This document shows positions 40,043 through 50,130 of a stretch of 64,000 nucleotides of DNA, one piece after another (position 1 is the stretch's first letter; each line of letters opens with the position of its first letter). The stretch covers positions 98,676-162,675 of the forward strand of contig JAVHLP010000005.1 in NCBI GenBank assembly GCA_031082145.1, read 5' to 3'. Under the pieces are notes generated by a model. That model ran no database searches, had not been told where the DNA came from, and saw nothing but the letters and a program-made list of their open reading frames with translations. Both the position numbers and the translations under genes were made by a program. Origin of the DNA: a bacterium. GTDB lineage: Bacteria; Bacillota; Sulfobacillia; UBA995.

Positions 40043-42784
40043 ATGAACGTAGGCGAACTCTTCGTCCGCCTGGCGATGGACTACAGCCAGTACGACCGGG
40101 ACGAGCGCACGGCCAGAAGCCGGGTCACCAGCCTTGGGGGAACCCTGTCCGGCATCATGAAGAACGCCTTCAGCTTCTCTTTGGGGCTCGGCCTGGTCCA
40201 GGGTTTTCGCTCCCTGTCCGGAGCGGTGACGGACTTTGTAAACACGGCAGCACGCACCGACGTCCTCAACATCGCGATGCAATCAGTGGCCCGTTCATCT
40301 GGCTATGCGGTAGATGCCCTGAGTGAGCATAAACAGGCCGTCATGGAGAAGGGCATTGCCGAGCAAGAGGCTACTCAGATCCTTACCCGGTTCATGCAGG
40401 CACAGCTAGATACAGTCGATGCCGCCAGGCTAGCCCGCGTGGCCCAGGATGCCGCCGTGATAGCGGGCTTCAATTCCTCCCAGGCGGCGGAGCAGATGAC
40501 GGAGGCCATCGCTAAGCAGCGCCCGGAACTGCTGTCCGCCTTCGGCATGACCCGGAACATGAACGATATCTATGCGGACTATGGGCGAACTGTGGGCAGG
40601 ACGGCCGCGCAGCTGACCGAGGCGCAGAAGAAGCAGGCGATGCTCTCGTACATTCTGTCGGAGGGCGAGAAGATTGCCGGGACCTACGAGGCCAGCATGG
40701 GGGCGGTCGGAAAGCAGATTAGCTCTCTGCCCAGGTTCTGGGACACGCTGAAGAATGCCATCGCCAGACCGTTAGCACTGCCCGCGGTGAGCGTGGTTGT
40801 CGAAGGCATCACCAACGCGCTTAGGAATGGCATTGCCTGGGCAGAAGCCAACCAAGCGATGCTGCAACGATGGGGTCAGTCCATCGCTAACGCCGTAACA
40901 ATGGCCTGGCGCTGGATTCTGGGGTTTGCGCGCTCGGTAGCCGCACACTGGAGCGTTGTACGGCCTCTGACTATTGGCGTGGTCTGGGCGTTCATGACCT
41001 TCAGGGCCGTGTCGATTGCCCTGCGCGGAGTTGAGGCAGCTACAAGGACGCTTCTGTTGACGACGCGGCTCCTCAAGGGGCAGATGGACGCCACCAGCAT
41101 CTCGTCCATCTTCTTGAGGCGAGTGGTAACAGCCTACAACGCATCAGCCGCCGCGGGAGCCATCACTAGCTTCACATTCGCGGGAGCATTGAGCGTGCTC
41201 AAGGCCGCGATCCGCGCGGTCTGGACCGCCCTCGGCCCGATCGGGTGGACCATCTTAGCCATAAGCGCCGTGCTCGGCATTGGTGTCGGTGCGTGGAACA
41301 AGTACTCCACCTCCGTCCAGCAAGCCGCTCAGAAGGCGCAGATCGAGAAGATGGCCGCGCAGCAAAAGGCTTACATAGAGAGCGTCAACAAGGCAGCCGC
41401 GGGCACCAACGCGCAGGCGGACGCCCTCGGCGACCTCGGCAAGGCCTCCAAGAGCAACCTCCAGTCCTTTGATGAGGTCCACTCTCTGATGGACGAGATG
41501 GCCGACGCAGCGGCACCTTCTCTCGACATGACCGCTCTCGGCGTACCGGAGTTGCCCGGGCTGTCGATGGATACGTCCGACCTGTTCGCAGATCTCACTG
41601 GCCAGACGGAAGGCGCAAAGGCCACCTTGAGCGGCTTCTTCGGTTGGCTCAGGGACCGAGTCACCGGCAACCTGGCTGAGCAGAGGGATATCTGGTCGGG
41701 GATCCTGGGCGACGTGCTGGCCACATGGAGCTCATGGTGGGAAACGGTCAAGACCAAAGCCGGAGACGGGGTCGCCGCGATCAGCAGCAAGTGGGCTCAG
41801 ATGAGGGACGGCGTGGCCACGTGGTGGGCGGGGATCACCGGTGACCTGAGCGCATGGTGGGAACGGGTTTGGACGAACGCCGGAGAGACATGGGAAGGCG
41901 TCCGGTCTACCATCGCCGACAAGTGGAACGCGTTGAAGACCGACGCGCCGGTTGTCTGGGAAAGCATCAAGTCCACCATCGCTACCCGGTGGCAGCGCCT
42001 GAAGACAGATGCCCCGGTCTTGTGGGAGGACATCAAGCAGAGCATCTCAACCCGCTTCGAGCAGGCCAAGTCGAGCGTGATCACCGCCGCTCAGAGCATG
42101 CGGGACAAGGCTCCCGAGGCCTGGGCCACGCTGCTGGCCCGGATCCGGGAGAAGAAGGATGACCTCTTCAGTGCGCTCACCGGGCCGTGGGATGACGCGA
42201 AGGCCACAATCCTCGGCCTGATCGACTCGGCCAAGAACTGGGGCAGGAACCTGGTCGACAACATCTCGGACGGGATCAGGGAGAAGATGGCCTCGGTCAG
42301 GGACGCCGTGAACGGCGTCGCCGATATCATCAAGGGCTGGCTGGGCTTCGGGTCACCGACAGAAGAGGGCCCGGGCCGCCACGCCGACCGGTGGGCTCCC
42401 AACCTCATGCGGATGTACACCGACGGCATCCTGGCCAACCTCGGCAGGGTCCAGGCCGCGGCCCGTGATGTAGCCGAGAGCCTGGTGCCAACGACCCCAA
42501 TGCCCAGTCCGGCACTCCTCCACCTGCCGGAGCCGGTCCGCCCGCTGCGCGACGGCGGCGCGGAAGTCGGCGGGGGCGCTGAAGTCGCCGCCGACGCTAT
42601 GGGCCAGGCGGTCTATGCCGCCCTCCGGGATGCGTTCCTGGTCGAGCGGGCCCGGGGCGGCTCCGAAGACCGCGAGCTGGTGCTGCAGGTCGACGGGCAG
42701 CGGCTCGCTCGGCTCCTGATCCCCGCGATTCGGCGGGAGGAACAGAGAACGGGTGTCCGGACGCTGCGCTTGCAGGAGGTGTAG
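40043..42784 (+). CDS. Tail tape measure protein
   Basis: 913 residues. The start LFVRLAMDYSQYDRDERTAR is usual for tape measures. A hydrophobic middle (TFAGALSVLKAAIRAVWTAL, GPIGWTILAISAVLGIGVGA) and Trp-rich helical repeats follow (SSKWAQMRDGVATWWAGITG, STIADKWNALKTDAPVVWES). At the usual rise of about 0.15 nm per residue the tail would be near 135 nm. GTGATGAA at the start is weak; GAGGTGA lies upstream. Confidence 0.92.
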   Translation: MNVGELFVRLAMDYSQYDRDERTARSRVTSLGGTLSGIMKNAFSFSLGLGLVQGFRSLSGAVTDFVNTAARTDVLNIAMQSVARSSGYAVDALSEHKQAVMEKGIAEQEATQILTRFMQAQLDTVDAARLARVAQDAAVIAGFNSSQAAEQMTEAIAKQRPELLSAFGMTRNMNDIYADYGRTVGRTAAQLTEAQKKQAMLSYILSEGEKIAGTYEASMGAVGKQISSLPRFWDTLKNAIARPLALPAVSVVVEGITNALRNGIAWAEANQAMLQRWGQSIANAVTMAWRWILGFARSVAAHWSVVRPLTIGVVWAFMTFRAVSIALRGVEAATRTLLLTTRLLKGQMDATSISSIFLRRVVTAYNASAAAGAITSFTFAGALSVLKAAIRAVWTALGPIGWTILAISAVLGIGVGAWNKYSTSVQQAAQKAQIEKMAAQQKAYIESVNKAAAGTNAQADALGDLGKASKSNLQSFDEVHSLMDEMADAAAPSLDMTALGVPELPGLSMDTSDLFADLTGQTEGAKATLSGFFGWLRDRVTGNLAEQRDIWSGILGDVLATWSSWWETVKTKAGDGVAAISSKWAQMRDGVATWWAGITGDLSAWWERVWTNAGETWEGVRSTIADKWNALKTDAPVVWESIKSTIATRWQRLKTDAPVLWEDIKQSISTRFEQAKSSVITAAQSMRDKAPEAWATLLARIREKKDDLFSALTGPWDDAKATILGLIDSAKNWGRNLVDNISDGIREKMASVRDAVNGVADIIKGWLGFGSPTEEGPGRHADRWAPNLMRMYTDGILANLGRVQAAARDVAESLVPTTPMPSPALLHLPEPVRPLRDGGAEVGGGAEVAADAMGQAVYAALRDAFLVERARGGSEDRELVLQVDGQRLARLLIPAIRREEQRTGVRTLRLQEV

Positions 42785-42787
42785 CCC

Positions 42788-43144
42788 GTGGCGCCGGTGA
42801 CCATCAACGGACAGCCCATCGCCAATGCGTCAGAGATAGAGCGAGGCCAGTTCCGGATAACCAAGGCCGAGCGCACTGCGGACGGCACCATGGTCATGGA
42901 CCTGATTGCCATCAAGCACAGGCTGGACCTGCGCTGGAACCGGATAGCCGAGGCCAGCTACAAGGAGATCCTGAACTTGCTCGCGGGTGACGTGTTCTAC
43001 CAGGTGGCCTACCCCGACCCGCAGGCTCCAGACGGTCAACGCACCATCACGGCTTACGTCGGCGACATCACCGACGGGGTCTGGCAGCGGGTGGGTGGCG
43101 TGAGGTACTTCCGGGACGTGCGGATAGGCCTGATCGAACGGTGA
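42788..43144 (+). CDS. Small tail protein
   Basis: 118 residues from GTG 42788, beta-rich (VTINGQPIANASEIERGQFR, GDVFYQVAYPDPQAPDGQRT, TAYVGDITDGVWQRVGGVRY). Position right after the tape measure and size suggest a distal tail or baseplate accessory. Confidence 0.6.
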   Translation: MAPVTINGQPIANASEIERGQFRITKAERTADGTMVMDLIAIKHRLDLRWNRIAEASYKEILNLLAGDVFYQVAYPDPQAPDGQRTITAYVGDITDGVWQRVGGVRYFRDVRIGLIER

Positions 43145-43168
43145 CCGAGCGGGAAGGGGGACGGTGAG

Positions 43169-43375
43169 ATGCAGGGAGACGGCATGCGCCTGAGCGTGAC
43201 GGTCAAGACCCGGCTGAGCAAGTACGGCGAGGGCCAAGCGCCCGACGGAGCCGAGCCGTTCGAGACCATCGAGCGGGAGTACGTGCTCGAGGGCGACGAG
43301 GCACTCGAGGTGCTGCGGCAGGCCGGAATTGACCCGAGCAGCATCGGCAAAGGAGGGAACGAGCTGTGCCGCTGA
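43169..43375 (+). CDS. Hypothetical tail-region protein
   Basis: 68 residues, GGAAGGGGGACGGTGAG upstream of ATG 43169. Sequence MRLSVTVKTRLSKYGEGQAP and EREYVLEGDEALEVLRQAGI, no family. Overlaps the next gene by 10 bp. Confidence 0.55.
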   Translation: MQGDGMRLSVTVKTRLSKYGEGQAPDGAEPFETIEREYVLEGDEALEVLRQAGIDPSSIGKGGNELCR

Positions 43376-43746
43376 CCAATGCAGGATGCAACTTCATGGC
43401 CGGGGCGCTGACCGGTCACGAGACCACCCTGTTCAACAACGCGAACGCGCGGATCGGCGTGGGGGACGGGACCACGGCCTTTTCCGCGACCCAGACCGAC
43501 CTCATGGGGACCAACAAGTTCCGCAAGGGCATGGATGCTACGTTTCCGACGAGGTCCACCAACGTGCTCACGTTCAAATCGACCTTTGCTTCGGGGGAGG
43601 CGAACTTCGCCTGGCAGGAGTGGGGCGTGTTCAACGCCGCCTCAGCCGGCCCCATGCTCAACCGGCTGGTCGAGAACAACGGCACTAAACTCAGCGGGCA
43701 GACCTGGGTCTTCGAGGTGCAGTTGACGGTCAACATCGGCAGCTAG
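43366..43746 (+). CDS. Small tail fibre-like structural protein
   Basis: 126 residues from GTG 43366 (AAAGGAGG upstream). NANARIGVGDGTTAFSATQT, DLMGTNKFRKGMDATFPTRS, FAWQEWGVFNAASAGPMLNR resemble the small beta-rich phage proteins that accompany tail fibres and baseplates. Confidence 0.6.
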   Translation: MPLTNAGCNFMAGALTGHETTLFNNANARIGVGDGTTAFSATQTDLMGTNKFRKGMDATFPTRSTNVLTFKSTFASGEANFAWQEWGVFNAASAGPMLNRLVENNGTKLSGQTWVFEVQLTVNIGS

Positions 43747-43756
43747 GGCCGGGCCG

Positions 43757-46700
43757 ATGAGTGAGCAGGGGAGATACACGAGCGTCGATCAGGTCCAGGA
43801 CAGCATCCTCGACCCCGCCCGCAAGTGGCTCTCGCTTCATCGCAACAGCCTGGACGGCTCGTGGCATCCCCTCGACTCCTCGATGCAGGCACAGGTTGGC
43901 TGGTGGGGGACGAGGCTGTCCGGGGCCGACGGCATCCTGGACCCCGTGTCGGTCCTGGATTTCACCCACGAGTCCAGGTCGGTTCATGTCCTCCGCGTGG
44001 TCGGCGACAGTCTGCTGGGCGAGTATCCGGTCGACTTCGCAGTGCGGCTGTATGACGTCGGCGGCGCCCTGCTTCACACGGAGACCGTCACCGGCAACAG
44101 CGAGGTCGTGTGGCGCAAGGCCATCCCGACCATCGACGGCGTGACCCGGGTGACGGTCACCGTCAGCCGCATCAGCCGGGCCGGCAGCGTGGCCAAGATC
44201 CTCGAGGCCCTGAACCCGTTCGAGGTGATCCGGGAGGACACTCTCCGGCCTACCGCTGCCGAAGCCACAGGCTACATCGGAATCGGTCTCACCTCGGCGG
44301 ACACTGTCCTGGTCAAGCTGGCCGAGGCTCGGAGCCTCACAGCGTCCATCGCACGCGTCGACACCTTGCAGCTGGCCCAGAGCCTTGAATCGGCCAAGAG
44401 CGTGACCGTGCAGGCGGCCGGGGCCGACGTACTGCTGACGGTCATGAGCGAGAGTCGGCAGCTGACCGCCCATCTGCCCGTCCGCACTGATGGACTCGTT
44501 GCTCGGATGGGCGACACTGGCGTCCTCACCGCCGTTGTAGCTCGTGCCGATGCGCTTGCGATTGCCTTGGCAGAGCAGTCCCATCCCATTACGGCCTCGC
44601 TCATCGGACTGGATGCACTGCTACCGGCATTCGCCGAAGCCCGTGCCGTCGTGGTGCTGCTCCCCACGCGCGCGGATGCGCTGCACCCGGTACTCGCTGA
44701 CCAAGGCGCACTGACAGCCTTGGTGAGTGCCCTGGATGAGGCGAAGGCTAGCCTCGCCGAGACAGCGCACGCAACAGCCCAACTCACTGGCATCGACCAG
44801 CTGCTCCTGGTGGCCCTGGAGCACTGCACCCGACATCTGACGGCTGCCGACGCACTCGCCCCGAGTGTCCAGGAGCAGGCTGCGGCTACAGTGGCCCTGG
44901 CCGTCCGCATGGATGTCGCGACAGTCCATGGGGCCGAGTCTCGATCGCTCACTGCGGCGATCGGCCGGAATGACGCGCTGACCGCCAGCGCTGCAGAAGC
45001 GGCGCAGCTCACGGCCGAGTTGCCCACACGGACGGACAACCTGGCACCTCGGGTGAGCGATGCCGGGCAGGTTACGGCGGAACTGGAAACCCGTGTAGAC
45101 AGCCTCACCGTGCAGACGGGCGAAACATGGGGCATCACGGCTCTGCTCGGCGCGCTGGACGCCTTGGCGGCAGCGGTTGCAGAGATTCGACAGGTGACCG
45201 CCTACGTCCCCGCCAGTGATCTCCTCTCGGTACAGCTTGCTGATGGACTGGTCCGGATACGGGTCATGGCTACAGCCTCGGACCGCCATAGCCAGGTCGA
45301 CCAGGTCAAAGACGGCATCCTCGAACCGACCCGCAAGTGGCTGAGCCTACAGCACAACCGGCTCGACGGGTCGTTCCATCCTATGGATGCCACCCGTCAG
45401 GAGCAGGTTGGCTGGTGGAGCATCGTCCGGTCCGGGCCTGACGGGTCACTGGTCCCGCCTGTCGTCCTTGAGTTCGAGCTACCGTTCGCCGGGGTAACGT
45501 ACTGGGCCCCCTGGCAGTGGGACTTCACCGGGTGCGAGGGGTACCTGCCTGGCGACCCCGGCAAGTCCAACGGCCAGAACGTGCTCAACATCGGCGGCAA
45601 CTGGCACTTTGCCATGCACTACAGCGCCGAGAGCGCCTACTGCGAGGTGCGGCATGAGGGCGGGCTATACGGTCGCAGCTACATCCGTATCATGGATGAC
45701 CCCGAGCACACCTGGAAGGCCTGCTTCAGGCGCACTGAGTATCAGCTGCAGGCTGGCAAGTGGTACCGGGCGAGTGTTGCTGCACGGTGCGAGGAAGAAG
45801 TCCGGGGCTCGTCGGTATACCTGGCCTACAGCTCGCTGGAGGCGCGGCTGCGCATCACGGCGTCCTGGGGTTCAAACGGCCTCGGCCCGGGCAAGGGCTG
45901 GGTCCGCAGAGAAGCGCGGTTCCGGGTGCCGGACGATGCGGCCAGCCTCTGGGTAGGTCCATACCTCTATGGACATACGAACCACAACGGCACGGTAACG
46001 GCCATCGAGTACGATGGTTACATCCTGGAGGGTCCGTTTGACACTGATCCGGGGCCACTGCCGACACGTCCCGTCCACACCCTCCAGGTCGTCGGCGATA
46101 GCCTGCTGGGCGAGCACCCTGTAGATTTCGCGGTCCGGCTCTACGACCTGGCCAACACGCTCCTGCATACCGAGACGGTCACGGGTAACACGCAGATCCA
46201 CTGGATGCGAGCGCTTGCCCAGACCGTTGAGGCCACGAAGGTCCGGGTTGAGATCGGCCGGTGGAGCCACGCCGGGCGCGGGCCGAAGATCGTAGAAGCT
46301 CTGAATCCATTCGAGATCGTCCGCGGCGACACGGTCCGGCCAACGGTGGCCGAGGTCGCCAACTACATTGGGCTGGGGCTTGCGTCGGCGGATACCCTCC
46401 TGGGCGCGCTGGCCGAGGCACGGGGCGTAACCGCATCCCTGGTCCGGTCTGATGCGCTCCAGCTCCTGTTGGCCGACCTGGTCGCAGCTCTGACAGTCGA
46501 GACCTCCCGGACGGACTTGTTGCTGCTGGCCGTGAGTGAGAGCCGGCAGGTAACCGCCGGCCTGGCCAAGGCGGACAGCCTGCTTGTGCGGGGCGACGAG
46601 GCAGCCGGCTACATCACAACGCTGCTCGCGGCGCTCGACTCGCTGGCGGTAGCCCTGGCCGAAGGGCGAGCGGTCACCGCCCAGATTCTGAGGCCAGACG

Positions 46701-49279
46701 CCATTGAAATCAGGACTGATGAGACGGCCCGAGCGGTAACGGCCAATCTGGGTGGCGCCGATACGCTGGCCTCTCTGCTGGCCGAGAGCGCGGGGCTCAT
46801 CGCGCAGGTTGCCCGCTCGGACTCACTCGTGGCCGTGACAGTCGATGGGCCGTCCACGATGACCGTCCTGGTGATGCCCGGTCTCGATTCGCTCAAGATC
46901 TATGGCGCAGAGGGCCCTGGGTGGGTCATGGTTCTCGCGGGGACTGCTGACGCCCTCGGGCTTCACCTGGCCGACAGCTCAATCCCAGTGATCGCGGTGC
47001 TGCCCGTCCGAGCCGACACCATGGCGCCTCTCCTCACCGAGCTCGGGCAGGTGGAGGCTCAGCTGCCGGTACGCACGGACGGGCTGCTGGTCCAGGTGGG
47101 CGAGGGCAAGGCCCTGACTGCCATGCTCGCCAGGGCCGATGCACTGCTCCCCTGGCTGGCTGATTTGTCACAGCCGGTGAGCGCGCTCTTGACTGCGGCC
47201 GATGTCCTGTTGCCGACGACCGCCGACGGCCAGCTGTCGATGACCGTGCTCCTGCCGACGCGCGAGGACCTTCTCCGCGTGGCCCTGGGCGAGCAGGGCA
47301 TGATGTCGCGGCTGCTGGGTGCGCTGGACCAGCTCCGGGTCCAGATGGGCGAGGCGCGGGCGGTCACCGTGGAGTTGGCGGCCCTTGACGCGCTGTTGGC
47401 ACTGGCCATAGAGCGATCTGCCCGGCGCAGTGTCCACGAGGTGGTGAACTTGCCGTTGCGCCAGCTGTACGGGAAGGTCGAGATCACTTACACTGACCCC
47501 TTCCTCGATGAGACGATTGAGGCTGAGGCTACCGAGACGGGCCGCTACACCTACCCGGACCAGACGGCCGACAACGTCCTGGAGTCGCCGCACAAGTGGC
47601 TCAGCTTGCATCGCAACGTCCTGGACGGGACGTTTCACCCGCTGCCGGCGGATCGGCGCTTCAGCGTCGGGTGGTGGGGTGCCACTCTGGCCAACGCCTC
47701 CGGAGTACTCAGCCCAGCTCCGCAGTTGACGATCCGCTTCCTCCCCCGGCCGGTGTTCGAGCTGCAAGTCGTGGGCGACGGGCAGCTTTGCGAGTATCCG
47801 GTGGATTTCGACATCAACCTGCTGGACAACCAGGACAACCTCCTCCACCGCGAGGTCGTGACCGGTAACGCCGAGGTGATCTGGCATAAGACCCTGGCAG
47901 CACCGGTGACGGGCGTCGCCCGGATGGTGCTCACCGTCCGCCGGATCTCTCGGCCCCTGGCGGTGCCCAAAGTCGTTGAGCTGTACACCTCGGTCGTTGA
48001 GACTTACGAGGGGGCAGACCTCGTCGCGATCCGGCTCACGGAGGAGATGGAACCTGACAGCGCCACCACCCTGGCGATCGGCAACATCTCCGCTAACGAG
48101 CTGGTGGTGCGACTCAACAACACGAGTCGCCGCTTTGATGCCGGCAACCCCTACAGCCCGCTGCGGGGACTCCTCCGGCCGAACCGCCGGCTGCGAGCGT
48201 GGATCGGCGTCGAGGTCGTCGAGGGAGAGATCGAGTGGCATCCGCTCGGCCTCTTCTGGACGCAACACTGGCGGTCGCCTGAGACCGAGATCTACGCGGA
48301 GGCCACCGGCTGGGACCGGCTGGAGCTCCTGCGCGCATCGGAGTTCGACGGAGGGGTTTACCAGGATCACTCGCTCTACGAGCTGGCCGAGCTCGTGCTC
48401 GCCGACGCCGGCCTGGAGCCGGAGGAGTACGTACTGGACTCGCAGCTGGAGTCCATCGTCGTGCCCTGGGCGTGGTTCGAGGCAACGAACCACCGGGGGG
48501 CCCTGCAGCGGATAGCGGCGGCCGCGCCGGGGCGGGTCTACTGCGATCGCGACGGCCGCATAGTGGTCCAGGTCTACGAGCCGCCTCCCGACCCGCAGTT
48601 CACGTTCGACCGGTCCAACGTGTTCCGGAAGGACCACCCTGTCCCGTGGTGGCAGGTGGTCAACTACGTGGAGGTCCGCACGTCGCCACGGATGCTCTCG
48701 GAGCCTCTCCAGGTGCACTCGAGCACCGAAGCGTTCGTCGTCCCGGCCGGCGGCGAGGTCGAGCGGGTACATGCCTTCGACTCCCAGCCTGTAACCGAAG
48801 CTCAGGTTCCCGAGATCGAGGCTGGCCCGGACGTGACGGTGGCTGACTGGCACGCCTACGCCGACCGGATGGTCGTCCGTTACGCCAACGCCGGGGCCCA
48901 AGACCAGCAGGTCACCCAGGTCACCATCTCCGGCCGGAGGCTCGAGCGCACGAGCGGGACCCTGGCCGTGGCACGGGACGATGAGTCCATCCGGCAACTG
49001 GGCCGCCAGGCTCTGCCGGAGCCCGTCGAGCACGAGTGGATCCAGGGCACTGCGCGCGCCCAGGCCATCGCTGACGGTCTGTTGGCCGCGTACAGCATCC
49101 CGCGTCGCGATCTGTCCATAGAGGCACGGGGCAATCCGGCCCTGAGGCTGGGCGACCGCGTGCGGGCCGCCGAGTACCTCGACCTGGTCTATGCCGACTA
49201 CTACATCTGCCGCCAGGTCGTGGAGTGGGACGGCGGACTTAAGGTCTGGCTTGACGCGCAAAGGATTCCTGACAGCTAG
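43757..49279 (+). CDS. Giant modular tail/baseplate protein with repeat arrays
   Basis: 1840 residues. A module of about 150 residues (RKWLSLHRNSLDGSWHPL ... VVGDSLLGEYPVDFAVRLYD) occurs three times: 1-155, about 510-865 and 1253-1415. The second copy is split by a lectin-like insertion (about 573-768; WDFTGCEGYLPGDPGK, AGKWYRASVAARC, GGNWHFAMHYSAESAYCEVR). Between the copies are 16 and 17 repeats of about 21 residues (consensus DxLxVxLAExRxLTAxLxRx). The last 420 residues (IGNISANELVVRLNNTSRRF, GWDRLELLRASEFDG, LRLGDRVRAAEYLD) resemble the tail hub/baseplate proteins of siphoviruses. Probably a tail-tip spike or host-binding protein. Confidence 0.85.
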   Translation: MSEQGRYTSVDQVQDSILDPARKWLSLHRNSLDGSWHPLDSSMQAQVGWWGTRLSGADGILDPVSVLDFTHESRSVHVLRVVGDSLLGEYPVDFAVRLYDVGGALLHTETVTGNSEVVWRKAIPTIDGVTRVTVTVSRISRAGSVAKILEALNPFEVIREDTLRPTAAEATGYIGIGLTSADTVLVKLAEARSLTASIARVDTLQLAQSLESAKSVTVQAAGADVLLTVMSESRQLTAHLPVRTDGLVARMGDTGVLTAVVARADALAIALAEQSHPITASLIGLDALLPAFAEARAVVVLLPTRADALHPVLADQGALTALVSALDEAKASLAETAHATAQLTGIDQLLLVALEHCTRHLTAADALAPSVQEQAAATVALAVRMDVATVHGAESRSLTAAIGRNDALTASAAEAAQLTAELPTRTDNLAPRVSDAGQVTAELETRVDSLTVQTGETWGITALLGALDALAAAVAEIRQVTAYVPASDLLSVQLADGLVRIRVMATASDRHSQVDQVKDGILEPTRKWLSLQHNRLDGSFHPMDATRQEQVGWWSIVRSGPDGSLVPPVVLEFELPFAGVTYWAPWQWDFTGCEGYLPGDPGKSNGQNVLNIGGNWHFAMHYSAESAYCEVRHEGGLYGRSYIRIMDDPEHTWKACFRRTEYQLQAGKWYRASVAARCEEEVRGSSVYLAYSSLEARLRITASWGSNGLGPGKGWVRREARFRVPDDAASLWVGPYLYGHTNHNGTVTAIEYDGYILEGPFDTDPGPLPTRPVHTLQVVGDSLLGEHPVDFAVRLYDLANTLLHTETVTGNTQIHWMRALAQTVEATKVRVEIGRWSHAGRGPKIVEALNPFEIVRGDTVRPTVAEVANYIGLGLASADTLLGALAEARGVTASLVRSDALQLLLADLVAALTVETSRTDLLLLAVSESRQVTAGLAKADSLLVRGDEAAGYITTLLAALDSLAVALAEGRAVTAQILRPDAIEIRTDETARAVTANLGGADTLASLLAESAGLIAQVARSDSLVAVTVDGPSTMTVLVMPGLDSLKIYGAEGPGWVMVLAGTADALGLHLADSSIPVIAVLPVRADTMAPLLTELGQVEAQLPVRTDGLLVQVGEGKALTAMLARADALLPWLADLSQPVSALLTAADVLLPTTADGQLSMTVLLPTREDLLRVALGEQGMMSRLLGALDQLRVQMGEARAVTVELAALDALLALAIERSARRSVHEVVNLPLRQLYGKVEITYTDPFLDETIEAEATETGRYTYPDQTADNVLESPHKWLSLHRNVLDGTFHPLPADRRFSVGWWGATLANASGVLSPAPQLTIRFLPRPVFELQVVGDGQLCEYPVDFDINLLDNQDNLLHREVVTGNAEVIWHKTLAAPVTGVARMVLTVRRISRPLAVPKVVELYTSVVETYEGADLVAIRLTEEMEPDSATTLAIGNISANELVVRLNNTSRRFDAGNPYSPLRGLLRPNRRLRAWIGVEVVEGEIEWHPLGLFWTQHWRSPETEIYAEATGWDRLELLRASEFDGGVYQDHSLYELAELVLADAGLEPEEYVLDSQLESIVVPWAWFEATNHRGALQRIAAAAPGRVYCDRDGRIVVQVYEPPPDPQFTFDRSNVFRKDHPVPWWQVVNYVEVRTSPRMLSEPLQVHSSTEAFVVPAGGEVERVHAFDSQPVTEAQVPEIEAGPDVTVADWHAYADRMVVRYANAGAQDQQVTQVTISGRRLERTSGTLAVARDDESIRQLGRQALPEPVEHEWIQGTARAQAIADGLLAAYSIPRRDLSIEARGNPALRLGDRVRAAEYLDLVYADYYICRQVVEWDGGLKVWLDAQRIPDS
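44300..45250 (+). repeat. Protein-coding repeat array 1 (about 63 bp, 16 units)
   Basis: Translated units of 20-22 residues each begin with D and share the pattern DxLxVxLAExRxLTAxLxRx, e.g. DTVLVKLAEARSLTASIARV and DGLVARMGDTGVLTAVVARA. DNA copies are degenerate. Confidence 0.8.
46391..47425 (+). repeat. Protein-coding repeat array 2 (about 63 bp, 17 units)
   Basis: Same unit as array 1, e.g. DSLAVALAEGRAVTAQILRP and DQLRVQMGEARAVTVELAAL, in the second half of the giant tail protein, between the second and third duplicated modules. Confidence 0.8.
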
Positions 49280-49291
49280 GAGGCGATGCCG

Positions 49292-50113
49292 ATGAGTTCA
49301 CAGCCGCAGGGTTGGCAGACACCGAAGACCGACTGGACGCCGGCTGACGGCGTAGCCGACGCGGACATCAACCGCATAGAGGGCAATGCCCAGGCGACGG
49401 AGTTGGGGGACCGCACGGTGGACCCCGATCTGTCACCGTCCAGCAACGTGGGCACCCTCCGCCAGCTCCTGAGCTGGTTCGCCAACCGGATCAAGGCCAT
49501 CACCGGCACTACCAACTGGTGGGACGCGCCGGCGGCCACCCTCGGGACGATCTGGGGCAAGTTCCATGCTTCCACCGGTCACGGTCACACCGGTGGGACC
49601 GCCGACGGCCCCAAGGTGGGGACCACCGGTCTGGCCGATGGTGCGGTCACCGAGGCCAAGCTTGGCTCGGGCGCCGTGACCTCAGGCAAGCTGGGCGCAC
49701 TTGCGGTCATAGCCGGCAAGATCGCCGACGGGGCGGTTGACACCCTGGCGCGAATCGCGTCCGGCATCCGGACTTCCGCCGGCGGCACCGAGGCCAACCG
49801 GCTGGCGGTAACCAACTCGTCGGGGCGGGTGGGGGATTCGGAACGGTTAGGAGGACAACTACCCAGTGCTTATGCGCCGCCGCACGTAGAGGCGAAGATC
49901 TCGGCGGGAGAGGCCTCCAATGAAAGCGTTACGTGGACGACGGCCTTCGCTTCTACTCCGATAGTAGTCGTGAGCCCCTTCGTGGACCATGACACGTCCC
50001 GCATGGCGTGGGTTCGCTCTCGCAGCACCACGGGGGCAACAGCTCAGGTCCGGTATCACGACAACGCGACGGCTACAGACCCCAAGCTCTTTATTGCCGT
50101 AAGGGCAACGTGA
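49292..50113 (+). CDS. Tail fibre / receptor-binding-like protein
   Basis: 273 residues from ATG 49292 (AGGAGG eight bases upstream). The N-terminus SSQPQGWQTPKTDWTPADGV is an attachment segment, the middle has fibre-like repeats (GHGHTGGTADGPKVGTTGLA, GAVTEAKLGSGAVTSGKLGA), and the C-terminal domain is FASTPIVVVSPFVDHDTSRM, which resembles the H-type or gp-like tip of phage fibres. Likely contacts the host surface. Confidence 0.75.
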   Translation: MSSQPQGWQTPKTDWTPADGVADADINRIEGNAQATELGDRTVDPDLSPSSNVGTLRQLLSWFANRIKAITGTTNWWDAPAATLGTIWGKFHASTGHGHTGGTADGPKVGTTGLADGAVTEAKLGSGAVTSGKLGALAVIAGKIADGAVDTLARIASGIRTSAGGTEANRLAVTNSSGRVGDSERLGGQLPSAYAPPHVEAKISAGEASNESVTWTTAFASTPIVVVSPFVDHDTSRMAWVRSRSTTGATAQVRYHDNATATDPKLFIAVRAT

Positions 50114-50130
50114 GAAGGGAGGTCTTCCCC

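Noticed and set aside
44300-47425. Repeat arrays considered as DNA-level tandem repeats (origin or packaging site)
   Set aside because: Periodicity is conserved in the protein frame, not in the bases; units vary by whole codons, so it is a protein repeat.
47168-49261. A 697-codon open frame on the minus strand opposite the giant tail protein
   Set aside because: Long antisense frames are expected in GC-rich DNA. It lacks a ribosome site and the plus-strand gene is certain.
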